Shown here piece by piece: positions 24,030 to 32,933 of a stretch of 64,000 nucleotides of DNA. The position numbers and the translations under genes were made by a program. The notes under the pieces were generated by a model. That model searched no databases. It saw nothing but the letters and a program-made list of their open reading frames with translations, and was not told where the DNA came from. Numbering within the stretch: the first letter of the stretch is position 1; each line of letters starts with the position of its first letter. Origin of the DNA: CAZSAT01 sp964604675 (lineage in GTDB: Bacteria > Myxococcota_A > UBA796 > CAJQPC01). Location of the stretch: contig CAZSAT010000005.1 of NCBI GenBank assembly GCA_964604675.1, positions 1-64,000 on the forward strand. The letters run 5' to 3'.

Positions 24030-26684
24030 TCACAGCCCCTCGGGCCGGCCGCTGCCGATCACCAGCTCGCGGACGTGCCCGAGGTGCATCGCCGTGACCC
24101 GGTCCGGATGCTCCGCCACCCAGCGCACCGCGTCTTCGTAGAGCGCCCACCAGCCCGCCTGGTTGTCCTCGGGCACCTCCTGCACCACGCCGTCGGCCAG
24201 GCTGTGGTCGAAGGGCGGCACCCGTGGGACCTCCCGATCCTGGTCCTCCCAGAAGATCGGCCACCAAGGCGTGTCCGACGCGTACAGGTCCGGCTCGTGC
24301 CACTTCACGCGCACGAAGCACGGTCCCACCGGCTCCCCACACGAAGCGATGGCCTGCTCGAGCTCCTGGCCGGCGTCGTAGGTTCGGTCCTCGTAGAGGC
24401 GCAGCGCCACGTGCTCGGGCCGCGCGAGCAGGCCGTTCTCCCGAACCTCCAGGTCACTCCCGCCCTCCTGGTGCACCGTGGCGAAGGTCGCGCCGCCTTC
24501 GGCGTAGAGGGCCGCCAGCGCCTCGGCCACGCGCTCGTCGCCCTGGGCGCCCGAGACCGAGACGGGCGGGTAGCCCGCAGTGGCGGCCAGCAGCTCGAAG
24601 CCCCCGGACTCGTCGGCGCGCGGGGTGCCCTCCACCAGATCGACCCGGTGGCTCTCGTAGTCGCGCAGGGCGGCCTCGAGGGCCTCGTCGTCCAGCTCGG
24701 ACAGGCCAGCCCAGTCGAAGTCGTCGTAGTAGGGCATGGGCGGTCGGACGTGCAGCGACAGCGCCACGAGCTCGCTCTGCACGAGCCGCTCCATCAGGTC
24801 GGGCGCCTCGTCCAGGTAGAGCTGCACCATCGGGTCGGTGAGGTGCACGTCGACGGGCACGCCGTGGCTCTCGTGCACGTCGAGCACCCGACCCACCGTC
24901 TCGATCGACGCGGCGCTCCAGAGCCAGTCGTGCACGTTCAGCGCGAAGCCCGCCACCACGTCGGGCAGCGGGTCCACGTCCGCGCAGCCCTCCTCCCAGT
25001 CGAGCCACGCGTCCGTGATCGACTCCAGCGGTGTCCAGCGAAGGTGCCCGCTCGCAACGAGCGGATCGACCACGTCGGTCAGGGCGGCCTCCCAGCCGGC
25101 GAGGTCGGCCTGGTACTCGTCGCTGTCGAGGTAGCTGCCCAGCTCCTGGCCCGTGTGGGACTCGAAGTCGTCGACGTGGGTGACCACGTAGAAGGTGTTG
25201 AGCCTCTGGGCGTCGACCCGAGCGAGCGCCTGGGACAGCTGGCGGCCGAGGTGGTCGCCGGCGCGGTCGTGGAAGCGGGTCAGGCTCGGCCCGAGACCCG
25301 GCAGGTACACCACGGCGGCCTCGGGGTCGTGCACGCCGAACCCCTCCGGATCCGCGTTGGGGTCGACGTCGCTGGGACGCCAGGGGTGCACGTAGAGGGT
25401 GTCGAGCCCGAGCTGGGTGGCGCTGTCCTTGAAGGCGGTCAGGCTGCGCACCCCCGCAGCGCTCCACAGCGAGCGGTCGACCAGGTCGAAGTTGCCGTTC
25501 TGGTCGGTGGGCCGCACGCCGGTGGCCGCCTCGATCCGGTCGAGGATCGCCGCGACGTAGGCCACGACATCGGTGCCGTCCGGCGCCTCCCCCCAGCCGT
25601 GCTCGCCTTCGTGGGCGGAGCAGGTCTGGCTGCTCTGGGGCACGCCGTGGGGGTCGAGGCAGCTCGGACCGTGGGTGTGCGAGGAGATCGCGGCACCGGC
25701 GGCCACCAGATCGGCCGGAACCAGGGGGTCGAACGCCTCCGCGCCCTGGAGCCAGGCCGACTCGGTCTGGAGGGTGAGCTGACCGCCATGGGCCGCGAGC
25801 AGCGCCGTCAGGTCGCTCAACACCCGCGTGCGCCGCTCGAAGAAGTCCTGGCTCTCGAGGAACTGGGGGTCGTCCTCGAGGTGGATGAGCAGGTTCAGGT
25901 GCAGCGGAGCCGTGGGCGCCGCGGGGACCTCCAGCCCACCGACGGCGACGCTGGGCTCGTCGAGCTCCGCGTAGGTCATCCACGGGCTCCGGACCTGCAC
26001 CTCGTCGAGCTGCACGGTGGCTCCCGGCGGCACGGGCACCCCCACGTGCAGGCCGTCGAAGTCCCCCTCGAAGCTGGCGGTGAAGCGCACCTCGGTCCAG
26101 CTGCTGGTGGCGGTGAAGGTGGCACTCGTGGCCGGCACCGACACCGTGCCCTCGCCGACCGCCCAGGGCGTGGCGCGCAGCTCGAGCTCCACCGACTGGT
26201 TCGGAGCGCGCACGTAGGCGATGAACTCGACCTCCCGACCCTTGTCGACCCCCGCCAACAGCCCGAACTCGCCCGCCTGGTCGTCGGTGGCTTCGATCTT
26301 GTAGCCATAGGCACCGTCGTGGTGCGCCGCCTCGATCCAGCTGGCCGTGGGGGCGTCGTAGCCGGGGTAGTCGGGGTGCTCGACGAGGTAGGTCTCGACG
26401 GACGCGTGCTCGAAGGAGCCCGCGCCCGCCAGCACATCCACCAGCTCGCGGGTGGGCACGCCGAGATCCCGGTTCGGGGTGGCGCACGCGGCGGCAGCAG
26501 GCAGCCAGGGGGTGGGGGTGTCGGTGTCGGGCGCGGTGTCGGCCACACTGGGCGCGGTGTCCGACGGTGGGCGGTCCGGCGTGCCACCGCTGTCGACCTC
26601 AGGGGCGCCGGTGGGCGCGCTGTCCTCGACCGGCGAGACCCTGTCCGGCGCCCCGGTGCAAGCCAGCCACCAGGTCCAGAGCAC
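24030..26684 (-). CDS. Large exported lipoprotein, possible polysaccharide-deacetylase-like barrel
   Basis: A protein of about 884 residues with a short signal ending in LACTG, a lipobox. The second GTG (26684) is preferred because GGGAG sits about six bases before it; the first GTG (26690) abuts that site. A Pro/Asp/Thr-rich linker (to about residue 60) is followed by a beta-sandwich-like region (residues 90-230, carbohydrate-binding style). A large alpha/beta region follows with HLNLLIHLEDD, AISSHTHGPS, DQNGNFDLVD and FYVVTHVDDFESH. The His/Asp placement suggests a deacetylase or glycosidase barrel, but I cannot name the family. No transmembrane segment beyond the signal. Confidence 0.55.
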   Translation of the reverse strand: MLWTWWLACTGAPDRVSPVEDSAPTGAPEVDSGGTPDRPPSDTAPSVADTAPDTDTPTPWLPAAAACATPNRDLGVPTRELVDVLAGAGSFEHASVETYLVEHPDYPGYDAPTASWIEAAHHDGAYGYKIEATDDQAGEFGLLAGVDKGREVEFIAYVRAPNQSVELELRATPWAVGEGTVSVPATSATFTATSSWTEVRFTASFEGDFDGLHVGVPVPPGATVQLDEVQVRSPWMTYAELDEPSVAVGGLEVPAAPTAPLHLNLLIHLEDDPQFLESQDFFERRTRVLSDLTALLAAHGGQLTLQTESAWLQGAEAFDPLVPADLVAAGAAISSHTHGPSCLDPHGVPQSSQTCSAHEGEHGWGEAPDGTDVVAYVAAILDRIEAATGVRPTDQNGNFDLVDRSLWSAAGVRSLTAFKDSATQLGLDTLYVHPWRPSDVDPNADPEGFGVHDPEAAVVYLPGLGPSLTRFHDRAGDHLGRQLSQALARVDAQRLNTFYVVTHVDDFESHTGQELGSYLDSDEYQADLAGWEAALTDVVDPLVASGHLRWTPLESITDAWLDWEEGCADVDPLPDVVAGFALNVHDWLWSAASIETVGRVLDVHESHGVPVDVHLTDPMVQLYLDEAPDLMERLVQSELVALSLHVRPPMPYYDDFDWAGLSELDDEALEAALRDYESHRVDLVEGTPRADESGGFELLAATAGYPPVSVSGAQGDERVAEALAALYAEGGATFATVHQEGGSDLEVRENGLLARPEHVALRLYEDRTYDAGQELEQAIASCGEPVGPCFVRVKWHEPDLYASDTPWWPIFWEDQDREVPRVPPFDHSLADGVVQEVPEDNQAGWWALYEDAVRWVAEHPDRVTAMHLGHVRELVIGSGRPEGL

Positions 26685-26721
26685 GACCACCTCCCGAGCG
26701 AGAGCGTAGCGTGAACCGGCT

Positions 26722-28230
26722 TCAGGTCGAGAGCACCTCGACCACGTCCTCTTCCACGAACGCGTCCACCAGCCGGCGGTCCAGCCGCCCCACCTCGACC
26801 TCCTTGTAGAGGATGTCGCAGGCGCGCTCGTGCTCGATCGCCTTGCGGTACGGCCGGTCGAGCGCGGTCAGGGCGTCGTAGATGTCGACCACCGTGATCA
26901 TCTGGCTCGGGAGCGGCACCGCGGCGCCGACCAAGCCCAGGGGGTAGCCGCTGCCGTCGATCTTCTCATGGTGGGCCGCGGCGATCCCGGGCAGACCGTC
27001 CAGCTCCCGCCCCCACGGCATGGCGGCCAGGAAGCGCTCGGTGAAGGCGGCATGGTCCTGGATGGCGTTGCGTTCGCCAGGGGTGAGGCTGCCGTAGGGC
27101 AGGCTCAGGCACTCCTGCTCGCGATCCGTCAGCCACGGCCGCGGCTTGCCGGCGCGGTCGGTCCAGAGCTGCCCACCGAGGCTGGTCACCAGCGCCTGCA
27201 GCTCCGGGCTCGCGGGCTTCGGAGCCGAGCCGTCGATGAGGGCCTCGAGGGTGTGATCAAGCTCCGAGCGGAACGCGGCGATGGCGGCCTCGACCGCCTG
27301 AGGCGGCGTGCCTGCGTGCAGCGCGGTCCGGAGCAGCCTCACCTCCTCGGTGAGCCCGATGACCTCGAAGCGTTGCCGCAGCCCCTGGAGCTCCCACGGG
27401 TGCAGCTTGGCGGCCTTGACCAGCACCTCCTCGCGCACGCCGATCTTGCCGAAGTCGTGCAAGAGCGCCGCGTACTCGAGCGTGCGGCGATCGTTCTGGG
27501 CCATGGGCAGCTCGGCGAAGTCGCCACGGCGGCCGGCCGCATCCGCCAACCCGACCGCGAGCGCGCTCACCCGGATCGAGTGGCCCGACGTGGTGGGGTC
27601 CCGCGCCTCGATCGCGAGCACGCTGGCGCGCACGAAGCCATCGAAGAGCGCGGTGATCTCCGCCGAGAGCCGGGCGTTCACGAGCGCCATGCCCGCTGCG
27701 CCCGCCATGCGGGTGGCCAGGTGCTGTTCGTGGCTGTCGAAGGCCACCACGGCGCCGCGCTCGATCCGGTTGATGAGCTGGACCGCGCCCAGCACCTGTC
27801 CCTGGGCGTCGGTCAGGGGCACCGTGAGCATCGAGACCGTGCGGTAGCCGGCGCTGCGATCGAAGGTGTCGTTGAACACGATCCCCGCCGGCGCTCGGCG
27901 GACGTCGGGCAGGTTCAGGGCCGAGCGGGAGAGCACGACCTGGCCCACGATGCTGGCGGTCGTGAGCGGCAAGGTCCCCGAGGGCACCGACGAGAGCCCC
28001 AGCCTGTCGTTCTGGGCCACGCGAAAGCGCAGCGCTGCGGCGTCCTCGTCGACCACGTAGAGCGAGCCGGCCTCGGCACCCACCACCTGCCGCATGCCCG
28101 CGAGGATGCGGCCGAGGAGACGGTCGGGGTCGCGCTCGGCGGTGAGCTGCGCCATCAGGTCGAGCAGCGTGCTCTGCTCGAACCGCAGGCGCTCCTCGTC
28201 CGACGCAGGCAGGGAGAGCTGGTGTTCCAT
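26722..28230 (-). CDS. GAF/HD-GYP protein (cyclic-di-GMP phosphodiesterase-like)
   Basis: The 502-residue protein has an N-terminal GAF sensor (about 25-190: LLGRILAGMRQVVGAEAGSLYVVDED, ending with VQLINR) and a C-terminal HD-GYP domain. The latter shows GHSIRVSALA (about 214), LLHDFGKIGV (about 255) and AAHHEKIDGSGYPLGL (about 415), then MITVVDIYDALTALDRPYR. HD-GYP enzymes hydrolyse cyclic-di-GMP to GMP. About 155 residues separate the HD and GYP motifs, more than the usual 60-65, so an extra helical insert is present. It lacks a receiver domain, so its input is the GAF ligand. It is followed on the same strand by the 24030-26684 lipoprotein. Confidence 0.85.
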   Translation of the reverse strand: MEHQLSLPASDEERLRFEQSTLLDLMAQLTAERDPDRLLGRILAGMRQVVGAEAGSLYVVDEDAAALRFRVAQNDRLGLSSVPSGTLPLTTASIVGQVVLSRSALNLPDVRRAPAGIVFNDTFDRSAGYRTVSMLTVPLTDAQGQVLGAVQLINRIERGAVVAFDSHEQHLATRMAGAAGMALVNARLSAEITALFDGFVRASVLAIEARDPTTSGHSIRVSALAVGLADAAGRRGDFAELPMAQNDRRTLEYAALLHDFGKIGVREEVLVKAAKLHPWELQGLRQRFEVIGLTEEVRLLRTALHAGTPPQAVEAAIAAFRSELDHTLEALIDGSAPKPASPELQALVTSLGGQLWTDRAGKPRPWLTDREQECLSLPYGSLTPGERNAIQDHAAFTERFLAAMPWGRELDGLPGIAAAHHEKIDGSGYPLGLVGAAVPLPSQMITVVDIYDALTALDRPYRKAIEHERACDILYKEVEVGRLDRRLVDAFVEEDVVEVLST

Positions 28231-28268
28231 GCAGCACCCTTCGGACCGAAGGGTGCCCCGCTCAAGGC

Positions 28269-29237
28269 TCAGCCGAGCAGCGTGCCGTAGACGATGTGCA
28301 GGGCCACCACGATGAAGAACACCAGCAGGTAGAGCACGCCGAGCAGGAGCCAGCGCCACAGCGTGCCCCACCACCCGCGGTCCCAGACCCGCCACATCAG
28401 CACGTAGAGGTGCACGGGCAGCGACACCAGGCCGGCGATCTGCAGCACCTCGCCCAGCGGATCCGGCAGCTTCATCGCGGCGAAGAACACGCTGAAGACC
28501 ACGAAGCCGTAGGCATTGAGGTGCAGGGCGGCGAGCAGCCCCTCGATCGCGCCCCCAGCCCGGCGAGGACCGTGCACGAACCACAGCAGACCAGCCAGCC
28601 AGGGCAGCGTGAGGATGGTGCTCCCCGGCACGACCCGGGCCAGCCACCAGGTGCCCGAGTGGGTGCCCTGGTTGGCCTCCCAGTTCGACGCCATGCGGGC
28701 TTCGACCAGCTGCCACTGGTCGCTCGCGGCATAGGCCTCGGCCTCCGTTGCCTCCATCCACGAGGTGCGCAGGTGGAGCACGGCCTGCCGGGCGTTCTCG
28801 AAGCTCTCCGCCTCGTCCACCTCGTCGGCGACCCCCTCGGCGTCGACATCCGAGCTGATGAGGTCGAAGCGGAAGTCCCCGGGCCCCTCGCCGTCGCGCG
28901 AGACATGAAGCTCCACCCCGGCGATCGCCTCACCGGACCAGTCCTGGGCCACGCTCAAGACGCTGGCCACCGACAGCCACATCAGGCTGCACGCCAGGTA
29001 GAGCCGGAAGGGCGGGGTGAACGACGCGCGGCGGCCTGCCATGAAGGCTTCGGTCAGCGCGCCCGGCTTGACGACCAGGGCGAACAGGGTGCGGGGAACC
29101 CGACCGTCCACCTCGAAGGTCTCCCGGCCGAACTCGGCCAGCAGGTGGAGGAACGAGGTGCGCAGGTCCATGCGCTTCTGCCCGCACGCGTGGCACCACG
29201 CTCCCACCATCTCGGTGCCGCAGTTCTGGCAGGTCAC
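28269..29237 (-). CDS. Zinc-ribbon membrane protein (DUF3667-like)
   Basis: The 322-residue protein starts MTCQNCGTEMVGAWCHACGQKR, a two-knuckle zinc ribbon (C-x2-C, C-x2-C), then a helix (TSFLHLLAEF) and a beta-strand with GRVPRTLFALVVKPGALTEAFMAGRRASFTPPFRLYLACSLMWL, which is typical of DUF3667 proteins. Four or five transmembrane segments follow, the last being LLLGVLYLLVFFIVVALHIVYG. Function unknown. The GTG at 29237 overlaps the stop of the upstream CDF transporter as GTGA and is chosen over a longer frame for that reason. Confidence 0.7.
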   Translation of the reverse strand: MTCQNCGTEMVGAWCHACGQKRMDLRTSFLHLLAEFGRETFEVDGRVPRTLFALVVKPGALTEAFMAGRRASFTPPFRLYLACSLMWLSVASVLSVAQDWSGEAIAGVELHVSRDGEGPGDFRFDLISSDVDAEGVADEVDEAESFENARQAVLHLRTSWMEATEAEAYAASDQWQLVEARMASNWEANQGTHSGTWWLARVVPGSTILTLPWLAGLLWFVHGPRRAGGAIEGLLAALHLNAYGFVVFSVFFAAMKLPDPLGEVLQIAGLVSLPVHLYVLMWRVWDRGWWGTLWRWLLLGVLYLLVFFIVVALHIVYGTLLG

Positions 29238-30097
29238 GGCTTCAGGCCGGTGGGGTTCACGTGCACGGAGACGTCCACCACGTGCGGCTCGCGCTCCTTC
29301 ACGTGCTCCTCGACCTCGTGCGCGAGCTCGTGGGCCGCGAACAGGCTCGCGCTGCCGTCCACGAAGATCTCCAGGTCGACCACCAGGTAGCTGCCCATGG
29401 GGTGCACCCGGACACGGCTCACCTCCCGCACCTCCTCGACCTCGCGCGCGAGCAGCCGGATGCGCTCCGCCTGCTCGGGGTCGGACTCGTCCATCAGCAC
29501 ACCGAGGTTCTCGCGCACCGGCTCCAGCGCCATCCCGGCGATGTAGAGCCCGATGACCACGGCGGCGACAGGATCCAGCCACGGCAGACCCATCCGGGCG
29601 CCCGCCACGCCGCCGAGCACGGCGGTGGCCGAGAGCACGTCGGCGCGGTGGTCCCGCGCGGCGGCCTTGAGCGACGGCGAGTTGAGCTGGGTGCCCACCC
29701 GGATCGTGTACCGGTAGAGCAGCTCCTTGGTCACGATGGTGGCCGCAGCAACGGGCAGGGCCAGCGCTCCGGGGGCCTCGATGGAGCCGGCCGCCAGCGC
29801 GATCGAGCCGGAGAGCGCGATGTAGACCCCAGTGGCGAACAGCACCACGCCGATCATCAAGCCGGCCACGCTCTCGGCGTTGCCGTGGCCGTAGGGGTGG
29901 TTCTCGTCGGCCGGCTCCATCGCGAAGCGGTAGGCGCCGGCCGCGACGGCGGTGGCCACCACGTCGCCCGCCGAGTTGAAGCCGTCGGCCAGGAGCGCCT
30001 GGCTGCCCGCCACCACGCCGACCGTGAGCTTGGCGATCGCCAGCGCGACGTTCACCGCGACCCCCACGAGGTTCGCGCGCAGGCCGACGTCGCTCAT
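29234..30097 (-). CDS. Cation diffusion facilitator family transporter
   Basis: The 287-residue protein is a complete CDF transporter exporting divalent metal (zinc, iron or manganese) from the cytoplasm by proton exchange. Seen: ADGFNSAGDVVATAV in the second helix (metal-binding Asp pair), ENHPYGHGNAESVAGLMIG (the HPYGHG signature), then the DHRADVLSATAVL segment and a C-terminal cytosolic domain with HPMGSYLVVDLEIFVDG and HVVDVSVHVNP. About six membrane helices. The metal cannot be decided from these motifs. It overlaps the SDR gene (ATGA) and the zinc-ribbon gene (GTGA), forming a three-gene operon. Confidence 0.85.
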   Translation of the reverse strand: MSDVGLRANLVGVAVNVALAIAKLTVGVVAGSQALLADGFNSAGDVVATAVAAGAYRFAMEPADENHPYGHGNAESVAGLMIGVVLFATGVYIALSGSIALAAGSIEAPGALALPVAAATIVTKELLYRYTIRVGTQLNSPSLKAAARDHRADVLSATAVLGGVAGARMGLPWLDPVAAVVIGLYIAGMALEPVRENLGVLMDESDPEQAERIRLLAREVEEVREVSRVRVHPMGSYLVVDLEIFVDGSASLFAAHELAHEVEEHVKEREPHVVDVSVHVNPTGLKP

Positions 30098-30930
30098 CGG
30101 GGCTTCATCGCGAGGCCGAGCACCCACTCGACCACGCAGAACGGCAAGAACTTGAGGATGGCGCTCCGGAGCCATGCATCCTCGCCCATCGGGTGCCGCA
30201 AGGCGAAGTCCTTCTTGCGCACGAGCGCGGCCAGGTGCTGCCCGATCTCCCTGGGATGCCGCGCCTTCTTGTCGACCACGCGGTCGAGCAGGGTGTCGAC
30301 CCGTTGGGCGTAGGGCAGGTACGGGCCGTCCTGCCGCGCCTCGCGCCCGATGGTGCGGTTGCGGGTCCAGATGGCGGTGCGGTAGGCGCCAGGCTCGATC
30401 AACGCGACCCTCACGCCGAAGGGGGCCAGCTCGTGGCGGAGCGCCTCGCTCATGCCCTCGAGGGCGAACTTCGAGGTGGCGTACGCGCCCAGTCCTGGAA
30501 AGGCCATGCGCCCGGCCATGGAGCTGATCTGGAAGATCCAGCCGCCGTCCGCCGCGCCCGCCACCCGGAGGTGCGGCAGGCAGAGCTGGGTGAGCGCGAA
30601 GACGCCGATGACGTTGACCTCGAGCACCCTGCGCAGCTCGTCTTCCTGCACGAGCTCGAGGAAGCCGCCGACCGCGACCCCGGCGTTGTTGACCAGGATG
30701 TCGAGCCGACCTTCGTCACCGACGATGCGCTCGACCACGCGGCTGCGCTCCGCCGGCACGGTGACGTCGAGCTGCACGGGCACCACGTCGAGGCCCTCGC
30801 ACGCCTCGTCGAGCTCCTGGCGCGTGGCGAGGTCGCGAAGCCCCGCGTAGACCTTGTGGCCGGACCGCGCGAGCTCCACGGCACACCAAAGGCCGATGCC
30901 CGAGCGACAGCCGGTGACGAGTGCAACCAC
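30094..30930 (-). CDS. Short-chain dehydrogenase/reductase
   Basis: A 278-residue classical SDR. The NAD(P) loop reads TGCRSGIGL (TGxxxGIG type, with Cys-Arg in the variable positions, residues 6-14), the NNAG motif is at about 84-88 (LVNNAGVAVGG), and the catalytic residues appear as ISSMAGRMAFPGLGAYATSKFALEG (Ser, then Tyr-x3-Lys). A C-terminal hydrophobic helix (AILKFLPFCVVEWVLGLA) may hold it at the membrane. It would oxidise an alcohol or reduce a ketone with NAD(P)H; the substrate is unknown. First gene of the SDR-CDF-zinc-ribbon operon, with a GTG start at 30930. Confidence 0.8.
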   Translation of the reverse strand: MVALVTGCRSGIGLWCAVELARSGHKVYAGLRDLATRQELDEACEGLDVVPVQLDVTVPAERSRVVERIVGDEGRLDILVNNAGVAVGGFLELVQEDELRRVLEVNVIGVFALTQLCLPHLRVAGAADGGWIFQISSMAGRMAFPGLGAYATSKFALEGMSEALRHELAPFGVRVALIEPGAYRTAIWTRNRTIGREARQDGPYLPYAQRVDTLLDRVVDKKARHPREIGQHLAALVRKKDFALRHPMGEDAWLRSAILKFLPFCVVEWVLGLAMKPR

Positions 30931-31005
30931 GGCCCTGGGCTATCCGGGGTCTTGACGTTGGGCCCGTCGGGCGTACCTGGGGCTCTCCGGTTCCCATGAG
31001 GCCCC

Positions 31006-32895
31006 ATGTCCGAGTCCCACACCTTCCAGGCCGAGGTCACCCAGCTCCTCGATCTCGTCATCCACTCGCTCTACAGCGACCGGGAGATCTTCCTGCGTGA
31101 GCTGGTCTCCAACGCGTCCGACGCCATCGACCGCGCCCGGGTCATGGGCCTGTCGCGCGACGACCTGCGGGAGGGCGGCGAGCCGCGGATCGAGGTGTCG
31201 GTCGACGCCGAGAAGGGCACGATCACCGTGCGCGACAACGGCATCGGGCTCACTGCCGAGCAGGCCCGGGAGCACCTGGGCACCATCGCGAAGTCCGGCA
31301 CGCGCGCCTTCGCCGAGGCCATCCAGCAGGGCGAGAAGATCGACAACGCCCTCATCGGCCAGTTCGGCGTGGGCTTCTACAGCGCGCTCATGGTGGCCGA
31401 CCGCCTCGCCGTGCACTCGCTCTCCGGCGAGCCCGACGCCGAAGCCATCACCTGGACCTGCGACGGCACCGCGTCCTACACCCTCGGTGTGGGCACCCGC
31501 ACCGAGCGCGGCACCGACATCACGCTCCAGCTCAAGGACGACGCGAAGGAGTTCCTCGATCTGGACACCCTCCGGCGCGTGGTCCGGAAGCACTCCGAGT
31601 TCGTGAGCTTCCCGATCTTCCTCGACGACACCCAGGTCAACGAGTCCACGGCGCTCTGGACGCGGGATCCGAACGAGGTCACCGAGGAAGAGTACAAGGC
31701 CTTCTACAAGCACGTCGGCCACGACTGGGCCGACCCGGCCCGCTGGCTGCACGTGAAGGCCGACACCCCCGTCGACCTCTCGGCGGTGCTCTTCCTGCCC
31801 GCCCAGAAGCCCTTCGACATGAACTGGACCGACGGCAAGCGCCACGTGCGGCTCTACAGCAAGAAGGTGCTGATCCTGGAAGAGGCCCGGAAGCTGCTGC
31901 CCGACTACCTCCGCTTCATCCGCGGCGTGGTCGACAGCGAGGACATCCAGCTCAACGTGAGCCGCGAGCTGGTGCAGTCCACGCCGACCCTCGACACCAT
32001 CCGCGCGCAGCTCGTCACACGGGTGCTCAAGGACCTGAGCAAGTGGGCCAAGAAGGACGAGGAGGCCTACGCGGACTTCTGGCGAAGCTTCGGCACCACC
32101 CTGAAGGAGGGCGTGCACACCGACGCCGACCAGAAGAAGCGCCTGGTGCCGCTGCTCCGCTTCAACACCACCCGGCACGACGACGGCGAAGGCGTGGCCT
32201 CGCTGGCGAGCATCGTGGAGGCCATGCCCGAGGACCAGGACACCCTCTGGTACCTCACCGGGCCCGATCGCGGCACCTGCGCCCGCAGCCCGCACCTCGA
32301 GGCCTTCAAGAAGCGCGGCTGGGAGGTCATCCTGCTCACCGACCCGGTCGACGAGTGGCTGGTCGGCAGCGTCACCGAGTTCGAGGGCAAGGAGCTCAAG
32401 AGCGTGGCCCGCGGCGAGCTGGACCTCGAAGAGCCCGAGACCAGCCCGGAGACCGAGGCGCTCATCGCCTGGCTCGGTGACGTGCTCGGCGACAGCGTGG
32501 CCGAGGTGCGCGCTTCGAGCCGCCTGACCGACAGCCCGAGCGTGTTGGTCGACAGCGACCACGGCATGGGGGCCAACATGGAGCGCATCCTCCGCCGTGC
32601 CCAGCAGGACGTGCCGGCGAGCCAGCGCATCCTCGAGGTGAACCTGGAGCACCCGCTGGTCGTGGGCCTGGCCACGCTGCGCGAGGCCGACGCCGAGCAG
32701 GCCCGACCCCTGGGTCGCCTGCTGCTCGACCAGGCGCAACTGGTCGAAGGCACCGTGGCGGACCCCGCCGGGCTCGTCTCGCGGCTCCAGACCCTGAGCG
32801 CCCTCGCCGCCAAGGGCCTGGGGGTCGAGGTGGAGCTGCCCGTGCCCCCCGAGGCCGAGGTGGTCGCCGAAGCCGTCGGATCCGCCGAGGAGTAG
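31006..32895 (+). CDS. htpG: Chaperone HtpG (Hsp90)
   Basis: The 629-residue HtpG folds client proteins in the cytoplasm using ATP. The N-terminal GHKL ATPase domain shows IYSDREIFLRELVSNASDAIDRAR (Asn, Asp and Glu of the ATP site), VRDNGIGL (Mg/ATP motif), and GQFGVGFYSALMVAD with LAVHSLS. The middle and C-terminal dimerisation domains are present. Length is normal for HtpG. The ATG at 31006 sits in GGCCCCATGTC without a clear Shine-Dalgarno. A TTGACG element lies about 55 bases upstream, but I see no good -10 with it. Single gene, divergent from the SDR operon. Confidence 0.95.
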   Translation: MSESHTFQAEVTQLLDLVIHSLYSDREIFLRELVSNASDAIDRARVMGLSRDDLREGGEPRIEVSVDAEKGTITVRDNGIGLTAEQAREHLGTIAKSGTRAFAEAIQQGEKIDNALIGQFGVGFYSALMVADRLAVHSLSGEPDAEAITWTCDGTASYTLGVGTRTERGTDITLQLKDDAKEFLDLDTLRRVVRKHSEFVSFPIFLDDTQVNESTALWTRDPNEVTEEEYKAFYKHVGHDWADPARWLHVKADTPVDLSAVLFLPAQKPFDMNWTDGKRHVRLYSKKVLILEEARKLLPDYLRFIRGVVDSEDIQLNVSRELVQSTPTLDTIRAQLVTRVLKDLSKWAKKDEEAYADFWRSFGTTLKEGVHTDADQKKRLVPLLRFNTTRHDDGEGVASLASIVEAMPEDQDTLWYLTGPDRGTCARSPHLEAFKKRGWEVILLTDPVDEWLVGSVTEFEGKELKSVARGELDLEEPETSPETEALIAWLGDVLGDSVAEVRASSRLTDSPSVLVDSDHGMGANMERILRRAQQDVPASQRILEVNLEHPLVVGLATLREADAEQARPLGRLLLDQAQLVEGTVADPAGLVSRLQTLSALAAKGLGVEVELPVPPEAEVVAEAVGSAEE

Positions 32896-32933
32896 GTGTA
32901 CGCTGACGGGCAGAGGCGACCCCGGGAGGTCCC

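Noticed and set aside
26684..26690. GTG at 26690 as the start of the 886-residue lipoprotein
   Set aside because: The only GGGAG ribosome-binding site directly abuts that codon, whereas the GTG at 26684 has normal spacing, so the later start is preferred.
30950..31005. Heat-shock type promoter upstream of htpG
   Set aside because: A TTGAC element is present, but no CCCCAT-like -10 stands at the right distance apart from the one at the start codon itself. CIRCE-type inverted repeats were also not seen.
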